In this document: one piece after another, positions 8,664 through 16,421 of the stretch | How the letters are laid out: each line of letters starts with the position of its first letter | Numbering within the stretch: the first letter of the stretch is position 1 | Assembly: GCA_910576535.1 (NCBI GenBank) | Contig: CAJTKK010000020.1 | Span: 1-61,960 of the forward strand | From: an uncultured Lachnospiraceae bacterium | Lineage (GTDB): Bacteria > Bacillota > Clostridia > Lachnospirales > Lachnospiraceae | Length of the DNA: 61,960 nt | Direction of reading: 5' to 3' | The notes under the pieces: model-generated | Seen by the model: only the letters and a program-made list of their open reading frames with translations | Told to the model about the DNA's origin: nothing | Database searches by the model: none | Position numbers and translations under genes: made by a program

Positions 8664-8688
8664 AAGGCGGCAAAGGCCGCCTTTTTTA
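8664..8688 (+). terminator. Terminator between convergent genes
   Basis: AAGGCGGC (8664-8671) pairs with GCCGCCTT (8676-8683) around the loop AAAG and is followed by T6. It separates the 6944-8659 operon from the minus-strand integrase, whose stop lies at 8686. Confidence 0.85.
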
Positions 8689-10407
8689 ATCTGGATATAC
8701 GAAATTATGTTCTAAACCGCTGGCAAAGCGGATTTTCATAATCCGGCCATCCTGGATAAATATTTTATCAATAATCTGGTTTATGAAATCCTTTAAGATT
8801 TTATTATCCAGGTCAACGGCTATCTGCATATAGTCTATATGTTCATTGGATGCTATGCGCTGGGCCACAAGAAAAGCTGAAGCCTTTCGGATAAAAGCAA
8901 GATCGGTACTTCCGGATCCAGCGTTTTCTTTTAAATCTATAATCTGGCGTGTAATTTCCTGGATTTTTTGCGTCATTTCCCTTTTACGTTCTGAAAATTC
9001 TTCTTTTGTGAGTGCATCTGGATCAAACATATAAAGATCGGTCAGCCTGGATATTGCAGATTTGTATTTTCCCTTTTCTTTTTCCAGGTATGCGATCCGA
9101 TCCTCTGATTGCCCGTCCTGGCTTTCAGATTTCCCTATATCCGGCGAAAAAGAGCCTTTCCCTATATTTCTATGGGTAAGTAAAGAAAAGGTTGCGGAAA
9201 GGCAGTCAGGGGCTATTTTTATACCGGAAAATTCATCCCCGGACAGCAAGGCAGCTTCCAGCTTTTCCGGCGTATCAATCCCACTAGGGTTTTTCTGGAT
9301 TCTTGCCAGATTTGCGGCATAATTAAAAACGAAAGGCCCCAAAGAAAGATCGCTGATCATCAATTTGTTTTCACAGGCCAAAAGCCGGGCCCGCCGTCCG
9401 CAGCGGAACACAGATGGACGAAGGCCGTTTTCGCGCGCCTTGTCCTTGCTGGCATTCATATTAGTTCCGCATAGATTACAGACGAGCTTTCCACCGAAAA
9501 TATGAATATGCTTCGTCCGGCGCAGTTCCGAAACATCCCGTGTTATAGCGTTCTGATCCATAATGGATCCGCAGCGTTCAAATTGTTCCTTCGTGATAAT
9601 GGGCTGATGGTTATTTTCTTTGATGATCCAGTCGATTTCCGGACGGTCAGCGCCGCCGTTTTCCTGGCGGTTGTATATATATGTTCCAATGTAAAGTTTG
9701 TTCCGGATTATATGCCGGATAAAATTTGGACTCCATTCATCACAGTTTTGCGGCTTTATTCCATTTTGATAAAGGGTTCTGGCCACTTTTTTGCATGAAT
9801 GGAGTTTTTCATACAGATCAAAGATCATTTTTACCGTTTCTTTTTCATCCGGAACCGGCACAAGGATTTGCTTTTCCGGATCCACAGAATAGCCGAGCGG
9901 CGGCCTTGCCCCATTCCACAGACCGTTTTCGGCACGGTCAAGCATGATTGCAGTAACACGTTCGGAAGTCATTTCCCTTTCCAGTTCTGCAAATATCAGG
10001 ATGATTTTAAGCATGGCGCCGCCTATTGGCGTACTGGTATCAAATTGTTCATTGAGAGAAATAAAAGTGACCTTTCGTTCCTTTAATTCCCGGTACATGG
10101 ACGCAAAATCCAGGAGATTCCGGGAAACACGGTCAACCTTCCACACGATCATGTGTGTATAATCCCCCTTGCGGATGCAGTCCATCATTTTTTGAAAATT
10201 CGGCCGGTCGGTATTTTTGGCAGAATAGCCGTCGTCCTCAAATATCTGATATTCCCCTATGTCCAGCACTTTACAGTATTCCTTTAGCTTCTTGCGCTGC
10301 ATTGGCAGACTATCCTTGTCTACCTGGTGTTTGGTGGACACGCGGACGTATAAGGCCGCCTTCCTCTTGTCTTGCGCCGGAGCTTGGCCGGCTTTCTTTT
10401 TTGGCAT
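8686..10407 (-). CDS. int: Large serine recombinase (phage integrase), 573 aa
   Basis: Three-part large serine integrase. The N-terminal catalytic domain has ALYVRVSTKHQ (nucleophile Ser24) and MIVWKVDRVSRNLLD. A recombinase domain follows (PPLGYSVDPEKQ and SPNFIRHIIRNKLYIGTYIYN). The zinc ribbon (VCNLCGTNM, then FRCGRRARLLACENK) leads into a coiled-coil C-terminus. The start is ATG 10407 behind AAAGGGGG; an upstream in-frame ATG lacks a site. It should catalyse attP x attB recombination at CGGGGAG. The attP arms reconstructed from the two junctions form a dyad centred on GA, which fits this enzyme class. Excision would need a directionality factor that I could not identify. Confidence 0.95.
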   Translation of the reverse strand: MPKKKAGQAPAQDKRKAALYVRVSTKHQVDKDSLPMQRKKLKEYCKVLDIGEYQIFEDDGYSAKNTDRPNFQKMMDCIRKGDYTHMIVWKVDRVSRNLLDFASMYRELKERKVTFISLNEQFDTSTPIGGAMLKIILIFAELEREMTSERVTAIMLDRAENGLWNGARPPLGYSVDPEKQILVPVPDEKETVKMIFDLYEKLHSCKKVARTLYQNGIKPQNCDEWSPNFIRHIIRNKLYIGTYIYNRQENGGADRPEIDWIIKENNHQPIITKEQFERCGSIMDQNAITRDVSELRRTKHIHIFGGKLVCNLCGTNMNASKDKARENGLRPSVFRCGRRARLLACENKLMISDLSLGPFVFNYAANLARIQKNPSGIDTPEKLEAALLSGDEFSGIKIAPDCLSATFSLLTHRNIGKGSFSPDIGKSESQDGQSEDRIAYLEKEKGKYKSAISRLTDLYMFDPDALTKEEFSERKREMTQKIQEITRQIIDLKENAGSGSTDLAFIRKASAFLVAQRIASNEHIDYMQIAVDLDNKILKDFINQIIDKIFIQDGRIMKIRFASGLEHNFVYPD

Positions 10408-10653
10408 GGTTCCCCCTTTCCCAGGCATCCGAAAAAAGGCGCAAAAAAGAAAGCCTATTGATTTTCACGGCTTCCCATGCTATAATTTATTTGCTTATTA
10501 TCAGCTAGGAAGCCGCTTTTTCGGTATGCCTGGTATCAAAGATGGTCGGTGTTTGCAGACACTGGCTATCTTTTTGTTTATTATCTATTTTAAATAAAAC
10601 TACATTACATATACTCACAATAAAATCAAGGTGTTTCTCACCGTATTAAATTT
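10408..10653. other. AT-rich intergenic stretch upstream of the integrase
   Basis: The gap between the integrase start and the stop of the SWIM-finger gene holds no credible frame. It presumably contains the integrase promoter on the minus strand, but I could not place consensus boxes with confidence. Confidence 0.4.
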
Positions 10654-11097
10654 TTATTGCAGTCTTTCAATTTCGCATTTTGCAGCTAGATAATACATAT
10701 GCTTACAGGGTACTTTCCTTTTCTGGAAGTCAGGGCAAGAACAGCAACGAAGTGTTGTTCGATACTTCCCACTGGTTGAACCGACAAATAAAGCATACTT
10801 CAATTCTGTATCCGTGTAGAACGGTGTTAATTCACCATATGCTGCTCTTTCCTTTCGTGCTTGAGCCTGTTCACCTTCCACAAAATTCCAACGCTTCCAC
10901 AATTCTTCTTTTGAAGTTTTTAGGTATACGATATCAGGCAACAAAGGACACACAGCGATTAACAAACACATGATGGCAGAAAATATAGCATTATCTAATC
11001 CATATGGATTATGTGAAAATAAGCATCCGGGAACGCTGATGATAAACAGCACAAATATTACAATTTTCCATTTAGGAAAAAACTTTATGTATTTCAT
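10654..11097 (-). CDS. Membrane protein with a SWIM zinc finger, 147 aa
   Basis: Two hydrophobic helices at about residues 10-30 and 38-58 are followed by a cytosolic domain. That domain ends in a SWIM-type finger, CSCPDFQKRKVPCKHMYYLA (C-x-C...C-x-H), near residue 118. SWIM fingers bind nucleic acids or proteins; a fusion to membrane helices is unusual. The gene lies between integrase and repressor on the lysogenic strand, so it may be expressed from the prophage and act as a host-modifying or exclusion factor (inference). Confidence 0.7.
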   Translation of the reverse strand: MKYIKFFPKWKIVIFVLFIISVPGCLFSHNPYGLDNAIFSAIMCLLIAVCPLLPDIVYLKTSKEELWKRWNFVEGEQAQARKERAAYGELTPFYTDTELKYALFVGSTSGKYRTTLRCCSCPDFQKRKVPCKHMYYLAAKCEIERLQ

Positions 11098-11125
11098 TTG
11101 ATTCTCCTATCTATTTTCCAGATGA

Positions 11126-11680
11126 TTAGGCTTCGAATTTTTCCCTTACTTTTTCTTCAAGTTCCATTTCTTGGCGTATAAACTTTCCGAGTTCTTCATC
11201 TGACATGTTACTAGGATTGATTCCTGCTATAGTTCGCCCCTCCAATGATTTTTCTGTTTTTGCAATTTTGTCCGTTGATTGTTGCAGTTCGGTTCCTGCA
11301 TATGCCGGAGCGTATGGATCCATTTCTGCAAGTGCGGCATCAACATCATGAAAATGGTCATATATTGCCCGTCGTAAATCTGGCGGCATAGCAAGAAACT
11401 TTTCTATCATAACATAATCAAAATTGAAAAGTTTATATTTATATGCCAGTTGATCCAGTATGTCAGATGGTTTCGGTTTAAACATTTCCCCTTCGCCAGT
11501 CCGGAGCCATTCTTCCCGGACATTAAATTCCCGGCAAATTAGAGAAATAACAGCATCACTAGGAACATTTTTTCCCACTTCATACGCTCCAATATTACCT
11601 CGTGATATTCCTATTTTGTCCGCAAACTCTTGTTGTGTTAAACTTAGCTCCTTTCTTAGATTTTTGATTCTGTTTTTCAA
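11126..11680 (-). CDS. CI-like phage repressor, XRE family, 184 aa
   Basis: The N-terminal XRE helix-turn-helix is clear: LRKELSLTQQEFADKIGISRGNIGAYEVGKN (split here by residues 8-38), followed by REFNVREEWLRTGEGEMF. The C-terminal 100 residues are helical and not a LexA-type peptidase, so induction by self-cleavage is not obvious. It is transcribed leftward from a promoter overlapping TGTTGGT operators at 11704-11805 and faces the early genes. It probably holds the lytic promoter off. Confidence 0.9.
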   Translation of the reverse strand: MKNRIKNLRKELSLTQQEFADKIGISRGNIGAYEVGKNVPSDAVISLICREFNVREEWLRTGEGEMFKPKPSDILDQLAYKYKLFNFDYVMIEKFLAMPPDLRRAIYDHFHDVDAALAEMDPYAPAYAGTELQQSTDKIAKTEKSLEGRTIAGINPSNMSDEELGKFIRQEMELEEKVREKFEA

Positions 11681-11703
11681 GTTATCACCACCTCTCTGTA
11701 ACT

Positions 11704-11805
11704 AATATACATCTAAAAATGTTGGTTGTCAACAAAATGTTGGTAAACATCAAAGAAAGACTTGACAAAAGTTGTAAACCAACATATAATTGCAATATAC
11801 CAACA
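11704..11805. promoter_or_regulatory. Divergent repressor/early promoters with four TGTTGGT operators
   Basis: The rightward early promoter has TTGACA (11762-11767), a 17-bp spacer and TATAAT (11785-11790). The leftward repressor promoter has TTGACA (complement of 11727-11732), 17 bp and TATATT (complement of 11704-11709). Operator half-sites are TGTTGGT at 11720 and 11738 and the inverse ACCAACA at 11778 and 11799. Two sites lie in the spacer or just upstream of each promoter, so the repressor can control both. Confidence 0.85.
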
Positions 11806-11843
11806 AAAAACAGAAGCACACACAAGAAAGGGGGGGCGGCATC

Positions 11844-12032
11844 ATGGCAAAGCAGGAAAAAGGCTACACACCGGAACAGATCAAGGATGCTGAAAAGTTA
11901 TGTCAGCTCATGCAGAAAGTACCGGATGCGAAGCGCCAGATGTTTTCCGTTTCCGTCCTTGCATACATGAACGGCTTCGAAGCCGGGATTGCGCTGGGGC
12001 GCGACATGGTACAGGCACAAACAACCGGATAA
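11844..12032 (+). CDS. Small phage early protein, 62 aa
   Basis: First gene of the early operon. It starts at ATG 11844 behind AAAGGGGGGG. It is helical (YTPEQIKDAEKLCQLMQKV, FEAGIALGRDMVQAQ) with no DNA-binding motif I can name. The position after the early promoter is that of Cro or excisionase-type genes, but the sequence does not show such a fold. Function unknown. Confidence 0.7.
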   Translation: MAKQEKGYTPEQIKDAEKLCQLMQKVPDAKRQMFSVSVLAYMNGFEAGIALGRDMVQAQTTG

Positions 12033-12147
12033 CGGTTTTCCTATATAACCGGGAACCGGCTGCAACCGGCGGTTATAGTCTGATAATAAGCGAACCTTGA
12101 CAACTTAATATAGAGCCAGGGAAACAAAAAGAAAGGGGGTGTCAGAA

Positions 12148-12318
12148 TTGAATGGTTATTCTGTAAGGATGGAAGTTAAGGAAGGCGAAATCAAGAAAAT
12201 AATGAATCGGCTGACAAAAGCGCAGGAAACAATTTATGAATGTTATGAGGAACTTCAGGAACTTGGTGTTTTGACCGTGGTTCCGGCTGATGCAGAAGAA
12301 AAAGCCGCCACAGAGTAA
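12148..12318 (+). CDS. Small phage protein, 56 aa, TTG start
   Basis: TTG 12148 is preceded by GAAAGGGGGTG at the usual distance. The protein is a single charged helix (EGEIKKIMNRLTKAQETIYE) and a short tail. No family is recognised. A second gene follows within 25 bp. Confidence 0.55.
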   Translation: MNGYSVRMEVKEGEIKKIMNRLTKAQETIYECYEELQELGVLTVVPADAEEKAATE

Positions 12319-12339
12319 AGAGGAATGGAGAAAATAGAA

Positions 12340-12489
12340 ATGAAAGAAATTTCAGAGGTAAAAGAAGTCTTTTCAGAGGATGAAGCTAACTTGCTTATGA
12401 AAGAAGGGTGGAAATATCTTTCTGTAAATACATCTTCCCACCCTACTTCATACATTTTATGCCGGACTACTACACGCGAGCAAGAATAA
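12340..12489 (+). CDS. Small protein paralogous to the gene facing it, 49-54 aa
   Basis: It reads EVFSEDEANLLMKEGWKYLSV then a short beta-like end. The minus-strand gene at 12470-12628 has the same pattern (IYSEEQVNKLLSEGWKLIHV). The two are convergent paralogues whose 3' ends overlap by 20 bp. The start may be ATG 12325 or 12340; the latter has GGAG 9 bases upstream. Function unknown. Confidence 0.5.
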   Translation: MKEISEVKEVFSEDEANLLMKEGWKYLSVNTSSHPTSYILCRTTTREQE

Positions 12490-12628
12490 ATTCCGTCCCT
12501 TGCTCATACGGCGGATTTGAATAGGTTCCGACATGAATCAGTTTCCAGCCTTCCGAAAGCAATTTATTTACTTGTTCTTCGGAGTATATTTTTCTGATTT
12601 CAACAACATTTTTTAGAAATTCATCCAT
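12470..12628 (-). CDS. Small protein on the minus strand, paralogue of its convergent neighbour, 52 aa
   Basis: ATG 12628 is preceded on the minus strand by AAAGGGGGG at 8 bases, which strongly supports translation. The core EGWKLIHVGTY matches EGWKYLSVNTS of the opposing gene. It is the only minus-strand gene in the early block, so it may be expressed from its own promoter in lysogeny. Function unknown. Confidence 0.55.
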   Translation of the reverse strand: MDEFLKNVVEIRKIYSEEQVNKLLSEGWKLIHVGTYSNPPYEQGTEFILARV

Positions 12629-12737
12629 GTGAAAATCCCCCCTTTCATCCTATTAGATGGCTGGCAGGCCATAGGGGGATTGTAGCACATGGAAAATGAT
12701 TTGTCAGGCAAATTTTAGTGAAATGGGGGTGATCGTT

Positions 12738-13604
12738 ATGAATTGCGATAGTTATTCAATCCGCGACACAACAATTTCTTTCATCGATGAAATGGAACGA
12801 GGGCCGAAAAAAGACTGGTTGAAACATAAGTTCCGGCATTACGGATATTTTCACCGGATTATGAATATGCTGGCGGCCGAAGGGTTTAATGTCCAGCAGG
12901 ATCCGGATGTTGACAAAATTATCCGTTGTGATTACTGGATCGGGAAACGCGGGGATCTGGAATTTAATGCTCAAAAATATCCAAATGGATTCAAGATTCA
13001 GTTTTTCCAAAACGTGGTATATGAAAACCAATACGGCGGCAGGCACGATTTTAACAAATTGGAGAAAATGCCATATCTGATCCGGCTTCAGTACCAAAAG
13101 TACATGAACAGGCTTGTCAATTTATTGGAATCACTGGCAGATGTGAAAAACACAACGAAGCCGCGCGCAAAATCGGCAGAGGATCGGATCAAGGTGGATC
13201 TTGTTTATGGCTGGCACAGATATAAGAATATGGATTTTGACCTTCACGATCTGGACGGTAAGGTTCCGGAAGATGCAATCTGTTATATCCGGGATAAAAA
13301 CGGGAAAGAAATTAGAAACGGCGATATAAAATATTTCCGGAACCACTGGAACGGTTATCTGATGCGCGGGCGCGTTTATTACCGTGCAAATATGCACTGG
13401 TGGGTAATCATAAATGACCATGAAATCATGCTGGCAGACAATAGCGATCTGTTTGATGATTTTCCATCCGGAGAACCGGCCAGAATTGCACCACGCAGGA
13501 CACCGGAAGCATATAAAAAGCATAGGGAAGAACTGGAAAACGCAAAGACAAAAGAACTTGTCGCAGAATTGCGGCGGCGCGGCCTAAAGATTTCTTTCCA
13601 CTAA
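12738..13604 (+). CDS. Hypothetical phage protein, 288 aa
   Basis: ATG 12738 follows GGGGGTG; an in-frame ATG at 12723 is less well placed. The N-terminal half is aromatic and basic. The middle (DLDGKVPEDAICYIRDKNG, HWWVIINDHEIML) looks like a small beta-domain. The end (TKELVAELRRRGLKISFH) is a short helix resembling phage DNA-associated proteins. I recognise no family. The neighbours imply an early replication or recombination role. Confidence 0.6.
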   Translation: MNCDSYSIRDTTISFIDEMERGPKKDWLKHKFRHYGYFHRIMNMLAAEGFNVQQDPDVDKIIRCDYWIGKRGDLEFNAQKYPNGFKIQFFQNVVYENQYGGRHDFNKLEKMPYLIRLQYQKYMNRLVNLLESLADVKNTTKPRAKSAEDRIKVDLVYGWHRYKNMDFDLHDLDGKVPEDAICYIRDKNGKEIRNGDIKYFRNHWNGYLMRGRVYYRANMHWWVIINDHEIMLADNSDLFDDFPSGEPARIAPRRTPEAYKKHREELENAKTKELVAELRRRGLKISFH

Positions 13605-13632
13605 AACAAAAAAGAAAGGGGGCATCCGAAAA

Positions 13633-14028
13633 ATGTTACACGTTGATTTAGGAGAACTGGCCGGCGGCACACTGCAGGAAAAGTTTGACCGGGAAATTAC
13701 GCGGGTTATTGAGAATATGCAGGATCCGAACACTCCATTCGGTGAAAAGCGGAGTATCACGATCAACATATCCTTCCACCAGACAGAACAGCGGGATGAT
13801 GCAAAAGTCGAAATTTCCGTGAAGTCAAAGCTGGCAAGCGTTATTTCTGCAAAGACGAATTTTGCAATGGGTAAAGATTTGAAAACCGGTGATGTGCTTG
13901 TCCGGGAGTATGGGAAACAGATCCCCGGTCAAATGTCGTTTTCTGACGTGACAGAGCCGGAAGAAAAGGCGCCGGAGCGGCCGAAAATTGCATCCATGCC
14001 GCGGCAGCTAAAGGCAGGCACACAATAA
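13633..14028 (+). CDS. Replication terminator-like phage protein, 131 aa
   Basis: The pattern DLGELAGGTLQEKFDREITRVIEN, then EKRSITINISFH and AKVEISVKSKLA, resembles phage proteins annotated as replication terminator proteins in Firmicutes prophages. Its biochemical role is not established. A Pro/Glu-rich tail follows from about residue 105. It starts at ATG 13633 behind GAAAGGGGGC and is followed by a DUF2303-like gene, a pairing common in such phages. Confidence 0.6.
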   Translation: MLHVDLGELAGGTLQEKFDREITRVIENMQDPNTPFGEKRSITINISFHQTEQRDDAKVEISVKSKLASVISAKTNFAMGKDLKTGDVLVREYGKQIPGQMSFSDVTEPEEKAPERPKIASMPRQLKAGTQ

Positions 14029-14049
14029 AGAAAGAGAGGATAAGGCGAA

Positions 14050-14787
14050 ATGATCAAAGAAGCATTGCAGTACATCATAGGGCTTTCACAGCCCCGGACG
14101 GAAGAAATTTATGGGGAACAATATTATTTCTACAATGGGATCCCCATGCGGGTAGACGGTTGCCGCAGTTGTGAACCGTTGGAAATTTCAACGCTGACTT
14201 CCCTTGTGGATTATATCAAAGAGCGCATGGCCCTTGATTTTAGCAAGGTCGGAACCATGCCGCAAATGATCGTCCATGTGGAATCAGAAACGGAAGTCCG
14301 GCTTGTTACCGTGTTTAATGAGGATATGGCCAGATGGGAGCTTGCAAAGGTTAGGGCAAGGGTTCCGGCTATTGCGTTGAATAAGTTTATTGACCAGGAA
14401 TCTTTCATCATTCAGATGCAGACCGCATTTAAAGAAACGCCGGACAGGGCGATCGTCATGCAGGTGGTTGGGAATGTTGAGGATAAAACCGTCAAGAATT
14501 ATGGGGATGATGGAGTTTCACAGCAGGCAACGATCAAGACGGGGCTTGCAAACGTGGAAGATGTGATTGTCCCGAATCCGGTTGTTTTACAGCCTTTCCG
14601 GACATTCCATGAGGTAGAGCAGCCGGACATTGAATTTGTTTTCCGTATGAGGAACGGACAGAACGGCGTTTCTTGCGCGTTGTTTGAAGCGGATGGTGGC
14701 GCGTGGAAATTCCGGGCCGTACACAGCATAGCGGATTATCTGAAGAAAGAGCTGGAAGGCGTGGGGAATATCGCCGTATTGTCATAA
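14050..14787 (+). CDS. DUF2303-like phage protein, 245 aa
   Basis: The order is a short N-terminal part with YYFYNGIPMRV, a central LTSLVDYIKERMALDF, then ESFIIQMQTAF and a long beta-rich half with VVGNVEDKTVKNYGDDG and QPDIEFVFRMRN. This matches DUF2303 family proteins of phages, of unknown role. ATG 14050 is preceded by GAGAGGAT. It ends one base before the methyltransferase gene, so they are coupled. Confidence 0.65.
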   Translation: MIKEALQYIIGLSQPRTEEIYGEQYYFYNGIPMRVDGCRSCEPLEISTLTSLVDYIKERMALDFSKVGTMPQMIVHVESETEVRLVTVFNEDMARWELAKVRARVPAIALNKFIDQESFIIQMQTAFKETPDRAIVMQVVGNVEDKTVKNYGDDGVSQQATIKTGLANVEDVIVPNPVVLQPFRTFHEVEQPDIEFVFRMRNGQNGVSCALFEADGGAWKFRAVHSIADYLKKELEGVGNIAVLS

Positions 14788-15654
14788 ATGAAACATTACG
14801 ACTATGACCAGATTACCATTTTCGATCTGACACTTCCGCAATTTCAAATTGACCGGCCGATCCGGCTGATTGAGCTTTTCGCCGGAATAGGAAGTCAGGC
14901 AATGGCACTTCGGGATCTAGGTGCAGATTTTGAGCATTGGCGGGTTGTCGAGTTTGAGCCGAACGCCGTAACAAGTTATAACGCAATACACGGCACACAT
15001 TTTGAGCCGCAGGACATAACAAAAATTACGGGTGCAGACCTGGGGATTACTGACACGGAAAAATATTGTTACATCATGACATATTCTTTTCCGTGCCAGG
15101 ATCTTTCATCCGCCGGGAAACAAAGGGGCATGAAAAAGGGGAGCGGCACACGGTCCGGGCTATTATGGGAAGTGGAACGGCTTTTGAATGAGGTCGGCAG
15201 CTTGCCGCAGGTTCTGTTAATGGAGAATGTCACAGAGGTTCACGGGGAAAAGAACGCCGGCCATTTCCAGAATTGGATTTCTTTTCTTGAATCAAAAGGG
15301 TATTCAAATTACTGGCAGGACATAAACGCCAGTGATTACGGAGTGGCGCAAAATAGGGATCGCTGCATCATGGTATCTATTTTAGGGCAGTACAATTATA
15401 AATTCCCCCGCCGGATCCAGCTTGAAAAGACAATGGAAGATTATCTGGAATCGGATGTTGAAAGCCGTTATTTTGTCAAGACCGAAAAGGCGGAACGGCT
15501 GGTCCAGCGGTTGATTGATGAAGGACAGATTGAGCCGGGGATCATCCAGATAGAGGAAGGGGGCGCTGAAGATGGAGAATCCGGGGATCGTGGTTGTCGG
15601 TTCTCTGAATCCGGAAAAGGAAATACAAGACCGGGTCCGGGTGCTGGGGGTTGA
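14788..15654 (+). CDS. C5-cytosine methyltransferase, N-terminal subunit (motifs I to VIII), 288 aa
   Basis: Contains LIELFAGIGSQAMALRDLG (motif I), SFPCQDLSSAGKQRG (IV, catalytic Cys), LMENVTEVHG (VI) and YGVAQNRDRCIMVSI (VIII). The frame then ends without motifs IX and X, which lie on two separate downstream genes. The N-terminus carries DQITIFDL, a sequence like a sliding-clamp binding peptide. The stop is at 15654 and the next start, ATG 15572, lies 83 bp upstream of it behind its own AAGGGGGC, so the parts are separate polypeptides. Split C5 enzymes can assemble as heterodimers; that is the inference here. Confidence 0.85.
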   Translation: MKHYDYDQITIFDLTLPQFQIDRPIRLIELFAGIGSQAMALRDLGADFEHWRVVEFEPNAVTSYNAIHGTHFEPQDITKITGADLGITDTEKYCYIMTYSFPCQDLSSAGKQRGMKKGSGTRSGLLWEVERLLNEVGSLPQVLLMENVTEVHGEKNAGHFQNWISFLESKGYSNYWQDINASDYGVAQNRDRCIMVSILGQYNYKFPRRIQLEKTMEDYLESDVESRYFVKTEKAERLVQRLIDEGQIEPGIIQIEEGGAEDGESGDRGCRFSESGKGNTRPGPGAGG

Positions 15655-16060
15655 TGGCATATGTCAGGCATTGAGGGCCACGGACTACAAGGATCCGCCG
15701 AAAATTCTTGGAACGATTTACACGGATGTTTCCGAGGATTTCCAGCGCGGGCTATATCCGATTGCAAGATGTGTCAAGGCATCCGCGCACGATTTAGGAA
15801 TTGTGCAGATGCAGGCAGAACAAAGAGAGGAAGGCGGCGCGGTTTATCTGATGCGGACATATTTTGTCCGCAGGCTTACGGCTCGCGAGTGCTGGCGGCT
15901 GATGGATTTTTCGGATTCAGACTATGAAAAGGCCGAAGCGGTCAATTCTCAATCACAGTTATACAGGGAAGCCGGAAACAGCATTGTGAAAAATGTTTTG
16001 ATGGCAGTATTCGGACAGATGCTTCCGGGAAAGGAAGCGGCATACAATGAGCGAAAATAA
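15572..16060 (+). CDS. C5-methyltransferase C-terminal subunit A (motifs IX, X), 162 aa
   Basis: Motif IX is visible as VLGVDGICQALRATDYKDPPKI. Motif X is LTARECWRLMDFSDSDYEKAE followed by LYREAGNSIVKNVLMAVFGQM. About 80 residues in between may serve as target recognition. It overlaps the N-terminal subunit by 83 bp in another frame and the next C-terminal gene by 14 bp. It can complete the enzyme of 14788-15654; the following gene is a second candidate for the same job. Confidence 0.82.
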   Translation: MENPGIVVVGSLNPEKEIQDRVRVLGVDGICQALRATDYKDPPKILGTIYTDVSEDFQRGLYPIARCVKASAHDLGIVQMQAEQREEGGAVYLMRTYFVRRLTARECWRLMDFSDSDYEKAEAVNSQSQLYREAGNSIVKNVLMAVFGQMLPGKEAAYNERK

Positions 16061-16421
16061 AATCATCCAGTTAGGGAATGTTATGCCGACGGCTACAAGG
16101 GAAAATCCGAACCAGGGGCGCATTTACGATACAAAAGGCATAGCTCCAACCATAACGGATGTGAGCGGGGGCGGCGGCAGACAGCCCATGATTGTGATTG
16201 GAAACCGGATCCGGAAGCTGACGCCGCTTGAATGCTGGCGGCTGATGGGATTTTCGGATGCTGATTTTAGAAAAGCAGAATCCATAAATTCAAATACACA
16301 GCTTTATAAACAAGCTGGAAACAGCATTGTAAAGAATGTGTTGATTGCCGTATTCGGTCAAATGATACCGGGTGCGGATGGAGTATATAAAAATATCCAA
16401 AGAAAGGAAATAAGCAAATGA
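16047..16421 (+). CDS. C5-methyltransferase C-terminal subunit B (motifs IX, X), 124 aa
   Basis: A second C-terminal half. YDTKGIAPTITDVSGGGGRQPMIV is motif IX, and LTPLECWRLMGFSDADF plus LYKQAGNSIVKNVLIAVFGQM is motif X. It is closer to canonical C5 enzymes than subunit A and lacks A's middle insert. The motif X region of A and B is alike at DNA level (about 50 bp), so B may be a duplicate or an alternative specificity module. It overlaps the downstream DGR target by 4 bp. Confidence 0.82.
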   Translation: MSENKIIQLGNVMPTATRENPNQGRIYDTKGIAPTITDVSGGGGRQPMIVIGNRIRKLTPLECWRLMGFSDADFRKAESINSNTQLYKQAGNSIVKNVLIAVFGQMIPGADGVYKNIQRKEISK

